Below, in pieces: positions 7,354 through 15,216 of a DNA stretch of 64,000 nucleotides. The DNA is from Deefgea tanakiae. Its GTDB lineage: Bacteria; Pseudomonadota; Gammaproteobacteria; Burkholderiales; Chitinibacteraceae. Within the stretch, counting starts at the first letter, position 1, and each line of letters opens with the position of its first letter. The stretch is taken from assembly GCF_019665765.1 (NCBI RefSeq), contig NZ_CP081150.1, positions 3,472,001-3,536,000 of the forward strand. The letters run 5' to 3'. The translations under genes were made by a program, and so were the position numbers. Under the pieces are notes generated by a model, which saw only the letters and a program-made list of their open reading frames with translations, was not told where the DNA came from and did not search any database.

Positions 7354-9369
7354 ATGAAATTGAAACATCAGGTATTACTCGGGGCGATGATGGCCGCTCT
7401 GGGCGTGCAAGCGCAGGCCGAAGTGGTTGATCGTATCGTCGTTAAGCTGAAACCATCGCTGATGATGCGTTCAGCCAGTGCCGATGATATTAGCCAAACG
7501 ATTGCTGCAGCCAGCAACGGCCAAGCTAAACATGTTTCAACGATGGCGGATGGCCAGTCGCAAGTTTTGCAATTACCAAAAGGTTTATCGGGCGCGGCTT
7601 TGCAAGCGTATTTGAAAAAGCTAGAAGCTAGCGGTGAGTTTGAATCGGTGGAAGCCGATGTGTGGATGTACCCAATGGGCGTGACGCAACCGACTGATAG
7701 TTTGTGGAGCTCACTCTGGGGTTTGCAGTCAGTTGTTCCGGCGAGCAATTACGGTGCGGATTTTATCGGCGCTTGGGAATACGTGAATGGTCAAGGTGTG
7801 GTCGTTGGCGTGATTGATACGGGTAATGTACCGCATCCTGATTTGGGCCAACTAAGCCCTGTTAGCGGCAATTATGCGTCATCGGGGTACTCTTTTATTA
7901 GCGATTGCTATCGCGCCGGTTCCTGCGATTGGACGACCGGCTCTCGAACGATTAAGCCGGTTGCGACGGCTTTAGATCAAGGTGATTGGTGCACTAGCAC
8001 GGATGTGAGCAATCAAATTTGCCAACGCACTGGCAGCAGTTCTTTCCATGGCTCGCACGTGGCAGGCACGATTGCTGCGCTGGGTTATAACGCTGCTGGT
8101 GTGATTGGTGGCGCGTATAACGCCCGAATCTTGCCGGTTCGTGTCTTGGGTAAGGGCGGTGGTTCATCGATTGATATTACCGACGGCATCCGTTGGGCCG
8201 CAGGTATTCACCCGACAATTCCAAATCCAAATCCAGCCAAAGTCATTAATATGAGTTTGGGTGGCAGCTCAAGTTCTTGCCCAAGCTTTTACCAATCGGC
8301 GATTAACGATGCGGTGGCTGCGGGCGTAACCATTGTTGTTGCCGCGGGGAATGAAAACCGTGACGCGCAACAATCAACGCCGGCCAACTGCGCTAATGTG
8401 ATTACGGTTGGCGCGACGGGCAAGGCGGGCGAACGCGCTAGCTATTCCAATTTTGGTAGCAAAATCACCTTGGCGGCACCCGGCGGGAATGGTTCAACAC
8501 GTATTACATCAACCGTAAATAAGAGTTTGGATCGGGTCGATTTGTCGGCCAATGGTGCGGGCTACGTCGGCATGAATGGTACCTCAATGGCGACACCCCA
8601 CGTCGCTGCGGCGGTGGCTTTGATGCTGAGTGCCAATCCGAAACTCACATTTAACGATGTCGTGAGCTTGTTGAAACAATCTGCCACGGCGTTCCCAAGC
8701 GGCAGTACGTGCACGACTAGCAATTGCGGCGCAGGGATTTTGAATGCCGCAGGCGCAGTGCGTTTGGCGAAACAATCGGCGGGTGATAATACCGAGCCTG
8801 TTGTGACGCCAGTCCCAACGACACCGCCAGTGGTGACACCAAAACCAACTTTACCGCCAGTCGTCACGCCGAAACCGACCGTACCTCCAGTGGTAACCCC
8901 AACACCAGTGCCACCAGTTGCGGGCTGCTATGTGGCATGGAGCGAAGGCAAAACCTTTACAGTTGGCGATTTGGTGACGTTTGATGGTCGCAACTATAAA
9001 GCGCGTACCACGCATGTGGCGTACGTTGGTACAAACTGGAATCCAAAAGCCAGCTTGACCTTGTGGCAAGACGTGGGTGCTTGCACCGGTACTGTAACGC
9101 CAAGCCCAGCGCCAGTGATTACGCCGAAACCAACGGTTGCGCCAACCGCAGCACCAACGACAATGCCAAGTGCTACTCCAGCACCGGTGATTACGCCAAC
9201 GCCAAATTGCCCCGCATGGTCGGCAACAGCAACATATATCGCTGGTCAATGTGTTGCGTTTAACGGCAAAACTTTTGCTGCTAAATGGTGGACGAAAGGC
9301 GAGCAACCTGGCGCAGCGCAATGGGGCCCTTGGGCTGAGCAAGCTGCAGTCGCTGCAAAACGTAAATAA
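7354..9369 (+). CDS. Secreted S8 subtilisin-like protease with two chitin-binding modules
   Basis: 671 residues. A signal peptide (1-22, cleavage after AQA) is followed by an I9-type propeptide (about 24-105, VVDRIVVKLK to SVEAD). The S8 catalytic domain has Asp155 (GVIDTG), His232 (FHGSHVAG) and Ser411 (GTSMATPHVA). After about residue 485 come Pro/Thr-rich linkers with repeated PVVTPKPT units. Two CBM5/12-like modules sit near 524-577 and 618-660, the second with the typical AKWWTKGEQP. The product should be exported and anchored to chitin, perhaps to strip protein from chitinous surfaces or retain activity there (inference). A terminator follows, then a lipoprotein resembling the propeptide. 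Confidence 0.88.
   Translation: MKLKHQVLLGAMMAALGVQAQAEVVDRIVVKLKPSLMMRSASADDISQTIAAASNGQAKHVSTMADGQSQVLQLPKGLSGAALQAYLKKLEASGEFESVEADVWMYPMGVTQPTDSLWSSLWGLQSVVPASNYGADFIGAWEYVNGQGVVVGVIDTGNVPHPDLGQLSPVSGNYASSGYSFISDCYRAGSCDWTTGSRTIKPVATALDQGDWCTSTDVSNQICQRTGSSSFHGSHVAGTIAALGYNAAGVIGGAYNARILPVRVLGKGGGSSIDITDGIRWAAGIHPTIPNPNPAKVINMSLGGSSSSCPSFYQSAINDAVAAGVTIVVAAGNENRDAQQSTPANCANVITVGATGKAGERASYSNFGSKITLAAPGGNGSTRITSTVNKSLDRVDLSANGAGYVGMNGTSMATPHVAAAVALMLSANPKLTFNDVVSLLKQSATAFPSGSTCTTSNCGAGILNAAGAVRLAKQSAGDNTEPVVTPVPTTPPVVTPKPTLPPVVTPKPTVPPVVTPTPVPPVAGCYVAWSEGKTFTVGDLVTFDGRNYKARTTHVAYVGTNWNPKASLTLWQDVGACTGTVTPSPAPVITPKPTVAPTAAPTTMPSATPAPVITPTPNCPAWSATATYIAGQCVAFNGKTFAAKWWTKGEQPGAAQWGPWAEQAAVAAKRK
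8805..8925 (+). repeat. Tandem Pro/Thr linker repeat within the protease gene
   Basis: The DNA repeats a unit of about 30 bases coding PPVVTPKPT with small variations, four times in a row. It forms a flexible linker between catalytic and chitin-binding domains. A second, more degenerate linker lies near 9095-9205. Confidence 0.7.
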
Positions 9370-9388
9370 GAGAGTAGAGTCATAAAAT

Positions 9389-9425
9389 AAATCCACCGTC
9401 GTTGTCGTGCGAGGGTGGATTTTTT
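9389..9425 (+). terminator. Rho-independent terminator after the subtilisin gene
   Basis: AAATCCACC (9389-9397) pairs with GGTGGATTT and is followed by T residues. It separates the protease gene from the small lipoprotein gene. Confidence 0.8.
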
Positions 9426-9456
9426 ATTGAAGTTGCAAATTTTGTGAGACAAGATC

Positions 9457-9810
9457 ATGTTGATGCGCGGAATGAAATTGTTGCAACGCGGCCTGTTAGG
9501 CCTGAGTTGCATCTTGTTGATCGCAGCTTGTGCTACCGCAAGCAGTGAACCTGTTGCGATGATAGAGCGCGTGATTGTGCAATTTAAGGTTAAGCCTGTA
9601 GCGCCTGAGCAGGCGGTGACGCAATTGGCGCAGCGCCATAAGCTGGCGATGACGTTTGAGCGAGAATTGGGCGGCGGATTTTATGTTGCGCAATTGACGC
9701 CAGCACAAAGCGCAGCGGTATTGCAGCCGATCCTACAGAAAATTGCACTCGATGTTACTGTCGCTAGTATTGAAGCCGATCAACTGATGCATACGATGCC
9801 GGCGCAATAG
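9457..9810 (+). CDS. Small lipoprotein resembling a subtilisin propeptide (I9-like)
   Basis: 117 residues. The N-terminus is a lipoprotein signal with lipobox IAAC, placing the acylated cysteine at residue 25. The mature part aligns by eye with the propeptide of the adjacent protease: IERVIVQFK against VDRIVVKLK near the start, and SIEADQLMHTM against SVEADVWMYPM near the end. Free-standing I9-like domains can inhibit subtilisins, so a membrane-anchored inhibitor protecting the cell is a reasonable inference. There is a terminator between the two genes, so it probably has its own promoter. ATG 9457 is used; ATG 9463 or 9472 are possible because no strong ribosome binding site is seen. Confidence 0.6.
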   Translation: MLMRGMKLLQRGLLGLSCILLIAACATASSEPVAMIERVIVQFKVKPVAPEQAVTQLAQRHKLAMTFERELGGGFYVAQLTPAQSAAVLQPILQKIALDVTVASIEADQLMHTMPAQ

Positions 9811-9814
9811 GGGA

Positions 9815-10690
9815 TTATTCAGGCGCGGGTATCACTGGCGCAAGCGCAATCATCAAGCCGGCGATTAATATACCTGCACCACCCAGCCACTGCAGCATGG
9901 ATAAATGCTCGCCTAAAATAAACGCTGCCAGCAAGACACTGACGACGGGCTCAAGTGTCGATAGCGTCGAGGCTTCGCTGGCCGATAAATAATCCAATCC
10001 CGCCAAAAAGGCGAAAATCGCCACCACAGTTGAAACCAAAGCAATCGCCACCGCCGCCGACCAGCTGGCGGTTGTGGTTGGCCACGTCGGCGTGCTCCAG
10101 AGCGTACTCAGCCATAAACTACCCGCCGCGGAGAGCATCACCACCGTTGCCGCAGGCAAAGCGCCGACTAAGGGGGTTAGTCGGCTGCCCGCAATGATGT
10201 AGCCTGAATAAATCACCGCTGCCGATAGGCCAAAGATCACGCCCAACCATTGCCCACCAGCAGGGCCGATGGTGAGAATCAAGCTCACGCAGGCCAAGCC
10301 CAGTGCCACCCACGTTCGCGCAGAGAGTTTTTCTTTCCACCAAAACGCACAGGCCAAGGTCACCAGAACGGGATAGACATACAGCAATAAGGCAGCCAAA
10401 GCTGCCGAGCCGTGGCGTAGCGCGGAAAAATAGCCAAAAGCTTGACCCACATAACCAATCCCGCCCATTGCCATTAAACCCAGCAAAGTTCGGCCTCTAG
10501 GCCATGTGGCGCGGCGAATCAGCATAACGGCTGCCATCACCAAGCCAGCCACACTAAAGCGAATCAGCAATAAACCTTGGGTATTCACGCCACTATCATA
10601 AGCCCAGCTACCAAAAATCGGCATCCAGCCAAAGGCAACGGCAGAGAGAACAATTAAGAAAATACCGTTGCGACGCTGAATGCTCATCAT
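9815..10690 (-). CDS. EamA/DMT-family membrane transporter
   Basis: 291 residues, almost entirely hydrophobic, with ten predicted membrane helices in two EamA repeats (about 9-140 and 150-285). It has the typical GLLLIRFSVAGLVMA and the ASTLSTLEPVVSVLLAAFILGE motif near the C-terminus. Family members export metabolites such as amino acids; the substrate is not visible. The gene ends five bases from the end of the convergent lipoprotein gene. The start could be either of two consecutive ATGs (10690 or 10687). Confidence 0.85.
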   Translation of the reverse strand: MMSIQRRNGIFLIVLSAVAFGWMPIFGSWAYDSGVNTQGLLLIRFSVAGLVMAAVMLIRRATWPRGRTLLGLMAMGGIGYVGQAFGYFSALRHGSAALAALLLYVYPVLVTLACAFWWKEKLSARTWVALGLACVSLILTIGPAGGQWLGVIFGLSAAVIYSGYIIAGSRLTPLVGALPAATVVMLSAAGSLWLSTLWSTPTWPTTTASWSAAVAIALVSTVVAIFAFLAGLDYLSASEASTLSTLEPVVSVLLAAFILGEHLSMLQWLGGAGILIAGLMIALAPVIPAPE

Positions 10691-10789
10691 GCTGGATCAA
10701 TAAAAGAGGTAATCCAGCAGTGTGCCGCAAAATGAACCCTGTTTGCTACTTGGGAACATCAGTAATTAGCAAGGAAGTGTTGGAATAAA

Positions 10790-10817
10790 AAAATCCCTTC
10801 GGAGACGAAGGGATTTT
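10790..10817. terminator. Terminator behind uppP (and possibly bidirectional)
   Basis: AAAATCCCTTCG pairs with CGAAGGGATTTT around GAGA. The minus-strand product ends in a seven-base T run, fitting termination of the uppP transcript. Confidence 0.75.
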
Positions 10818-10847
10818 GAATGTGTTGGGATGTTACTAATTTCGATA

Positions 10848-10894
10848 GGTATTGCGATGTGGTTGTTTTTAGGTAATGCCTACAATCAAATACC
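10848..10894. repeat. 47-bp inverted-end element, copy 3
   Basis: Ends GGTATTG and CAAATACC, exactly 47 bases. It lies between the uppP terminator and the end of uppP, so it would be transcribed in the 3' untranslated region of uppP. Confidence 0.7.
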
Positions 10895-10902
10895 CTTATT
10901 GC

Positions 10903-11727
10903 TTATGCAGTCCAATTCACAAGCCCAAAGTGCCAAGTCGCCAGAACCACGAGACCAAAAGCAATCCGATACCAAGCAAACACAATGAAAGTGTGCGTCG
11001 AAATGAATTTGATTAAGGCACGGATGGCAATAAAGGCAAAAATGAACGAGGCGACAAAGCCTACGGCGAAGACGCCAAAATCATCCATGCTCAATTCATT
11101 GCGATACTTGATGATGCTGTAAATGGATGCTGCGCCCAGTGTTGGAATCCCCAAAAAGAACGAGAACTCCGTCGCAGCTTTGCGCGACAAGCCCATAAAC
11201 ATGCCGCCAATAATCGTTGCGCCTGAGCGGCTGGTGCCGGGAATCAAGGCTAAGCATTGGCAGAGACCGACTTTGATCGCATCTTTGAGGCTGATGTCAT
11301 CCACAGTTTCAACGCGAACGCTATGCTGACGTTTCTCTGCCCACAAAATAATTAAGCCGCCAACGATAAACATCGTTGCAACTGGAATCGGTTGGAATAA
11401 ATGTTCTTTGATACTTTTGCTGAATAATAAACCGAGGATTGCCGCAGGAATAAACGCAATGATAATGCCCAAAAATAAGTTGCGCTCATTACCTGGACGC
11501 TTGATTCCGGATAGCGTTGTGCAGAATTTGGCGCGATATTCCCATATCACCGCCAGCATTGCGCCGAGCTGGATGAAAATCTCGTACACATTGCGTTTTT
11601 CTTTTGGCAAGAAGTTAAGCAAATCGCCAGTGAGAATCAGATGGCCCGTCGATGAAATCGGTAGGAATTCGGTAATCCCTTCCACCAAGCCCATGATGAG
11701 GGAATGAAATAATAAAATTGGATCCAT
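10903..11727 (-). CDS. uppP: Undecaprenyl-diphosphatase UppP/BacA
   Basis: An integral membrane phosphatase that recycles undecaprenyl diphosphate to the monophosphate carrier used for peptidoglycan and LPS glycans. The 274-residue protein has both family signatures: VEGITEFLPISSTGHLIL near the N-terminus and PGTSRSGATI near the middle, whose acidic, serine and arginine residues form the active site. The length is normal. It is the only gene of its transcript visible here and supplies carrier for the mraY/murG steps encoded further along. Confidence 0.95.
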   Translation of the reverse strand: MDPILLFHSLIMGLVEGITEFLPISSTGHLILTGDLLNFLPKEKRNVYEIFIQLGAMLAVIWEYRAKFCTTLSGIKRPGNERNLFLGIIIAFIPAAILGLLFSKSIKEHLFQPIPVATMFIVGGLIILWAEKRQHSVRVETVDDISLKDAIKVGLCQCLALIPGTSRSGATIIGGMFMGLSRKAATEFSFFLGIPTLGAASIYSIIKYRNELSMDDFGVFAVGFVASFIFAFIAIRALIKFISTHTFIVFAWYRIAFGLVVLATWHFGLVNWTA

Positions 11728-11796
11728 GCTGACTGATGCTCAAGTGGGTTTTCGATGGGGTTGGATTATAAGCGGCGTTGATGGTGGTTTTGTGTG

Positions 11797-11978
11797 TTGT
11801 CAGCAAAAATAGCTGTGGTAGTTAATTTTCTGGTGTCTGAGTGTGAATTTTCACACATGGCTTGTGAAACTAATTGGCGAGCCCAAGCTCTTAGAGGTGT
11901 ATGTGCAAAATACTTGATTCCATTTTGTTCATCACTCTCCCTGTATTTGATCGGGCGCCCTTGGTGCCCGTTTTTTTT
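11797..11978 (+). ncRNA. Candidate small RNA ending in an orphan terminator
   Basis: A strong plus-strand terminator (stem 11952-11970, then eight T) lies between two minus-strand genes, with no plus-strand gene in front of it. A weak promoter-like pair (TTGTCA at 11797, GTTAAT 18 bases later) and an inverted repeat GTGTGAA/TTCACAC near 11841-11856 lie upstream. Together they suggest a transcript of roughly 150 nt. A 73-codon ORF overlapping it has no coding signs. The existence of the RNA is inference. Confidence 0.25.
11952..11978 (+). terminator. Orphan rho-independent terminator, plus strand
   Basis: CGGGCGCC pairs with GGTGCCCG (one G-U pair) around CTT and is followed by eight T. There is no T run on the minus strand, so it does not serve the hydrolase gene that ends at 11984. 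Confidence 0.7.
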
Positions 11979-11983
11979 GTCTA

Positions 11984-13549
11984 CTAGATTTGATCCGCTG
12001 GCTGCTGATCGATGAGTTGAAGAAAATCTTTCGCGTCTAATTGCGAATCAACGGGCGTGGCGAGTGGGGTCGATTTTCCTTTTGGTGGTTTGGGTTGTTG
12101 AATGCCGGAATCAATACGTTCGATCATGAGTGGATAAAACGGGTTGGCCGACATCCGCGTAATGAAGTCCATGCTGACAATCAGCGCGCCGCGCTCGCCA
12201 CGGGGGGCGAGTGTGCCCAGATGAATACCAAAGTATTCGTCTTTGACTGGATTTACCCCATACAGCGCATCGTCCATTGGGAAAGGAACTGCAACATGCG
12301 AGAGGGAGAAAATATCGGCAGGATAAGGGATGTCCAATGCTCGTTGGGTCGCAGTTGTCGCACCTGGCGCAAAAGTACGGGCGATGGTATTCAAGCTGTC
12401 TTTCTCGGCCGCATCGTTGCCAATTACCGTGATTTGGTATTGTTTAGGTGTGCTTGGCATCATGCGAGACAAGGCCGTTTCAGTGCTTGGGCGCAGCAGT
12501 GGGTTAAAATTGATTGAGCGGTTCGCATCAAACAGCATTAATTCACTGCCATTGTCAGGTAAGTGGGCATATAGGCCAGAAACAATCGCGGGGGTGCTGA
12601 CGGTAAAGTCGAGTAGCGATTGGAAAGTGGTGATGGGGGCGATGTCTTTGAGTTTGCCATTTTGTGCGAGCAGGGCAATTTGCTCTTGTAGCGCCTCAGT
12701 TAAGCGGAAAGACTGGCGTGCGCCGTTGACTGGAAACGAGTTGTACTTAAATGGATTAAATTCAGGTACCACACTCAGCCACGCCGCTTTGGCAAACGAA
12801 GGCAAAATGGCTGGCCAACCTGCTACGCCAGCAAAACGCGCAAAGCGAGTTACACCGATCATCGGTGACAATAAAATGAGGCGGTCGGGGCGGGCGAGCG
12901 CTGGATTTTCTAATGCATCGGCAGCGTATTTCACCGCTAAAGCGCCACCGTTCGAGAAACCGACGATATGGAGTGGCAGTTCTGCTGGCGCGATGCGTTT
13001 TGCTTCACGAACGGCAAGGCGCGTGGCGGCCATCCATTCTTCCCAGCTCACATTTGTTAATCCTGCTGGCACAGTACCGTGCCCCGGTAGACGAATGGCG
13101 ACCACTGCAAAACCATTGGCAACATAGCGTTGCGCGATATGCCGTAAGCTGTAAGGCGAATCGGTGAGCCCGTGCAATAACACCACGGCACCTTTGGGCT
13201 TGCCTGCAGGCTCAAGTACGTAAGAGCGGTTCCAATCGGTTTTAAAACTAGGCGGGTAGACGCTGGCTTTAGCGTGGTAGCGATTAAATTTTGTTTGCGC
13301 CGCTTCCGGCAGCTTACCAGTGACTTCGGAAAGAACTGCCTGGAAAATTTGTGTCTCTGCTTGGGTAAAATCTTGCCATTTTGCTTGGTCGAACTCGGCG
13401 ATGCTCAATTCTTTGGGCACATAAGTATGCCAAAGTTCAAGCTCAGGAAAACTACGTAATTCAAATGCTCTGACTCCGAGTACGGTAAGTCCAATCACGA
13501 CGACAATCAGTATTACGAGTTTGCTTACTTTGCGTAGTAAATGAAGCAT
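11984..13549 (-). CDS. Membrane-anchored alpha/beta hydrolase
   Basis: About 521 residues with one N-terminal membrane helix (residues of about 8-28) and then an alpha/beta hydrolase fold. The oxyanion region VVLLHGLTDSPYSLR, the nucleophile elbow GFSNGG and GHGTVPAGLT are visible, together with a long C-terminal extension ending in basic, proline-rich residues. It resembles lysophospholipases/carboxylesterases; the substrate is unknown. ATG 13549 is chosen over TTG 13576 because the membrane helix follows directly and GGA lies at a proper distance. A 265-codon ORF on the opposite strand is a shadow. Confidence 0.75.
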   Translation of the reverse strand: MLHLLRKVSKLVILIVVVIGLTVLGVRAFELRSFPELELWHTYVPKELSIAEFDQAKWQDFTQAETQIFQAVLSEVTGKLPEAAQTKFNRYHAKASVYPPSFKTDWNRSYVLEPAGKPKGAVVLLHGLTDSPYSLRHIAQRYVANGFAVVAIRLPGHGTVPAGLTNVSWEEWMAATRLAVREAKRIAPAELPLHIVGFSNGGALAVKYAADALENPALARPDRLILLSPMIGVTRFARFAGVAGWPAILPSFAKAAWLSVVPEFNPFKYNSFPVNGARQSFRLTEALQEQIALLAQNGKLKDIAPITTFQSLLDFTVSTPAIVSGLYAHLPDNGSELMLFDANRSINFNPLLRPSTETALSRMMPSTPKQYQITVIGNDAAEKDSLNTIARTFAPGATTATQRALDIPYPADIFSLSHVAVPFPMDDALYGVNPVKDEYFGIHLGTLAPRGERGALIVSMDFITRMSANPFYPLMIERIDSGIQQPKPPKGKSTPLATPVDSQLDAKDFLQLIDQQPADQI

Positions 13550-13597
13550 CGCGGTGGATTCCAATCGTATTTTCAAATTTGGATGCCATCGTATTAC

Positions 13598-13620
13598 AAA
13601 ACGCCGTGTAAGGCGTTTTT
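13598..13620. terminator. Terminator between dciA and the hydrolase gene
   Basis: AAAACGCC pairs with GGCGTTTT around GTGTAA, with T-rich sides on both strands. It probably ends the dciA transcript. Confidence 0.6.
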
Positions 13621-13634
13621 AGCCGCAGCCTGCG

Positions 13635-14078
13635 CTATTTTTTACCACTGTGATGCTTGAGTAAGCTTGCCAGTGCTTGCTTGAGCGCGGGATCGTCGAC
13701 TTGCTGGCTTAGTTCATTGAGTGCTGTTTTTGCTGCGTCGGGGATTTGTAAGTTCTTGGTTTGAATCGGATTTCCGTGTTGCAATGCAACTTGCACCTTC
13801 GGTCTAATTGCGGTAGCGTGCCAACCTGCCGAACCCAATGCGTGCAAGATATCGGGTGCGGCTTGGCGAATTCGCGTGGCTGCGGCACTAAATGGCACGG
13901 CAATCATCAATTCGCTTCCCGCCCATGCCACACCTTGGCAAACGTTGGCGACTTCTGCGGGTAGAGCACTTCGGACAATGTCCAAGATTTGATTGAGCGT
14001 ATCCACTTGCTGCATGAGTCGTTTGAGCGAGTGGTCTCGATTCATTAAACCGTCGAAAGAGATATTTTTACGCTGCAT
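13635..14078 (-). CDS. dciA: DciA-like (DUF721) helicase-loading factor
   Basis: 147 residues with the DUF721 pattern: a short N-terminal region, then LNQILDIVRSALPAEVANVCQGVAWAGSELMIAVPFSAAATRIRQAAPDIL as the compact KH-like domain (about 25-95), and a charged C-terminal tail. DciA is the replicative-helicase loader or operator in bacteria without DnaC. Its place beside an M23 peptidase gene and secA is a recurrent betaproteobacterial arrangement. It is divergent from the M23 gene, with 14 bases between the starts, so their promoters must overlap the other's 5' region. Confidence 0.75.
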   Translation of the reverse strand: MQRKNISFDGLMNRDHSLKRLMQQVDTLNQILDIVRSALPAEVANVCQGVAWAGSELMIAVPFSAAATRIRQAAPDILHALGSAGWHATAIRPKVQVALQHGNPIQTKNLQIPDAAKTALNELSQQVDDPALKQALASLLKHHSGKK

Positions 14079-14092
14079 AAGCGGAGAAACGC

Positions 14093-14971
14093 ATGAACAT
14101 TATTTTAGTTTCCAATCGGCTGGATAAGGCAATTTCACTAGGCCAGCGCGAACTGCTGGCCTTGGGTTTGATTTTAACGCTATTAATTGGTGCTGCGGCA
14201 TTTGGATTGGGGATGTTGTTTGCGCCCAATCGGGTTGAGCCACTACTAAGATTAATGCCCGGCCAACATGATAGGCAAAGTGAAATTGATGCCTTGGCAG
14301 TGCAAGTAGGGCAGTTGCAGGCCAAGCTCACGCGGCTTGATGGCCTAGCTACACGAGTGGGCGATAAAACCGGCATTGATATTAAACCGTTTTTAAGTCA
14401 GCAAGCTGCACCGCAAGGTGGACTGGCTCAGCCAGGACAATCATTTTCATTGAGTGGGCTAGAGGCTTTGCTAGGTACGACTGATGGCAAAATGAGTGCT
14501 TTGATTGACCAGCTCACCTTGGCTGAGGCGGTTCTGTTGACGCCGCAGTCTGAGCATTTGCCACGCCACTCGCCCATGGTCATTGCGCCGCAGTCGTCTA
14601 GTTTTGGCTGGCGAGTTGATCCATTTACTGGCGCTCAGGTGTTTCATGAGGGTGTTGATTACCAAGGTGATACTGGCACACCTGTCGTCGCAGCAGCGAC
14701 AGGTAAGGTGGTGTATGCGGCTTACCATCCTCAATATGGTAATATGATTGAGCTTGATCATGGTAACGACCTCACGAGTCGGTATGCTCACGCTAGCCGT
14801 TTGATGGTGAAAATGGGCGATACGGTCAAAGTGGGTGATACGGTGGCCTTGCTAGGTAGTACGGGGCGTTCAACAGGGCCGCATTTGCATTTTGAAATTC
14901 GCTACCGTGGCGTAGCGCAAAATCCCTTGCGATTCATTGATGCTGGCAATACAGCCGTTGCGCAGAAATGA
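14093..14971 (+). CDS. M23 (LytM-type) peptidoglycan endopeptidase, membrane-anchored
   Basis: 292 residues. A membrane helix at about 22-42 is followed by a periplasmic linker and a C-terminal LytM domain (about 165-285). The domain contains HEGVDYQG (first zinc ligands), SRYAHAS and GPHLHFEIR (HxH zinc site), so all catalytic metal ligands seem present. Such enzymes cut cross-links in peptidoglycan or, when degenerate, activate amidases. It precedes secA with a 245-base gap. Confidence 0.85.
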   Translation: MNIILVSNRLDKAISLGQRELLALGLILTLLIGAAAFGLGMLFAPNRVEPLLRLMPGQHDRQSEIDALAVQVGQLQAKLTRLDGLATRVGDKTGIDIKPFLSQQAAPQGGLAQPGQSFSLSGLEALLGTTDGKMSALIDQLTLAEAVLLTPQSEHLPRHSPMVIAPQSSSFGWRVDPFTGAQVFHEGVDYQGDTGTPVVAAATGKVVYAAYHPQYGNMIELDHGNDLTSRYAHASRLMVKMGDTVKVGDTVALLGSTGRSTGPHLHFEIRYRGVAQNPLRFIDAGNTAVAQK

Positions 14972-15216
14972 AAGAATTGCGTGTCAGCTTGAAATTCCTT
15001 CAGGGTGGAACCACATAGGCGTAATAGCTTTTCAATTCGCCGATGTAAGAGATGTGCAAAAGTTTTATGGCAAGGCGTCCAAAGCCGCAGACAGTACAAT
15101 GTGTACGTCAAGGCAAGACAACGATGTAAGACTGAGTGGCCTTAGGCTAAAACGTTTGCTTATCTACTTTTTAATTAAAAAAAGCCTACAAAAGGCTAAA
15201 CAACTGGTAGCACAAG

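Noticed and set aside
8851-9396. 181-codon minus-strand frame opposite the subtilisin linker and binding modules
   Set aside because: A Trp/Arg-rich product typical of reading Pro/Thr repeats backwards; no start signal.
12330-13127. 265-codon plus-strand frame opposite the hydrolase gene
   Set aside because: The minus strand carries a clear alpha/beta hydrolase with motifs; the plus frame has no domain and is a codon-bias shadow.
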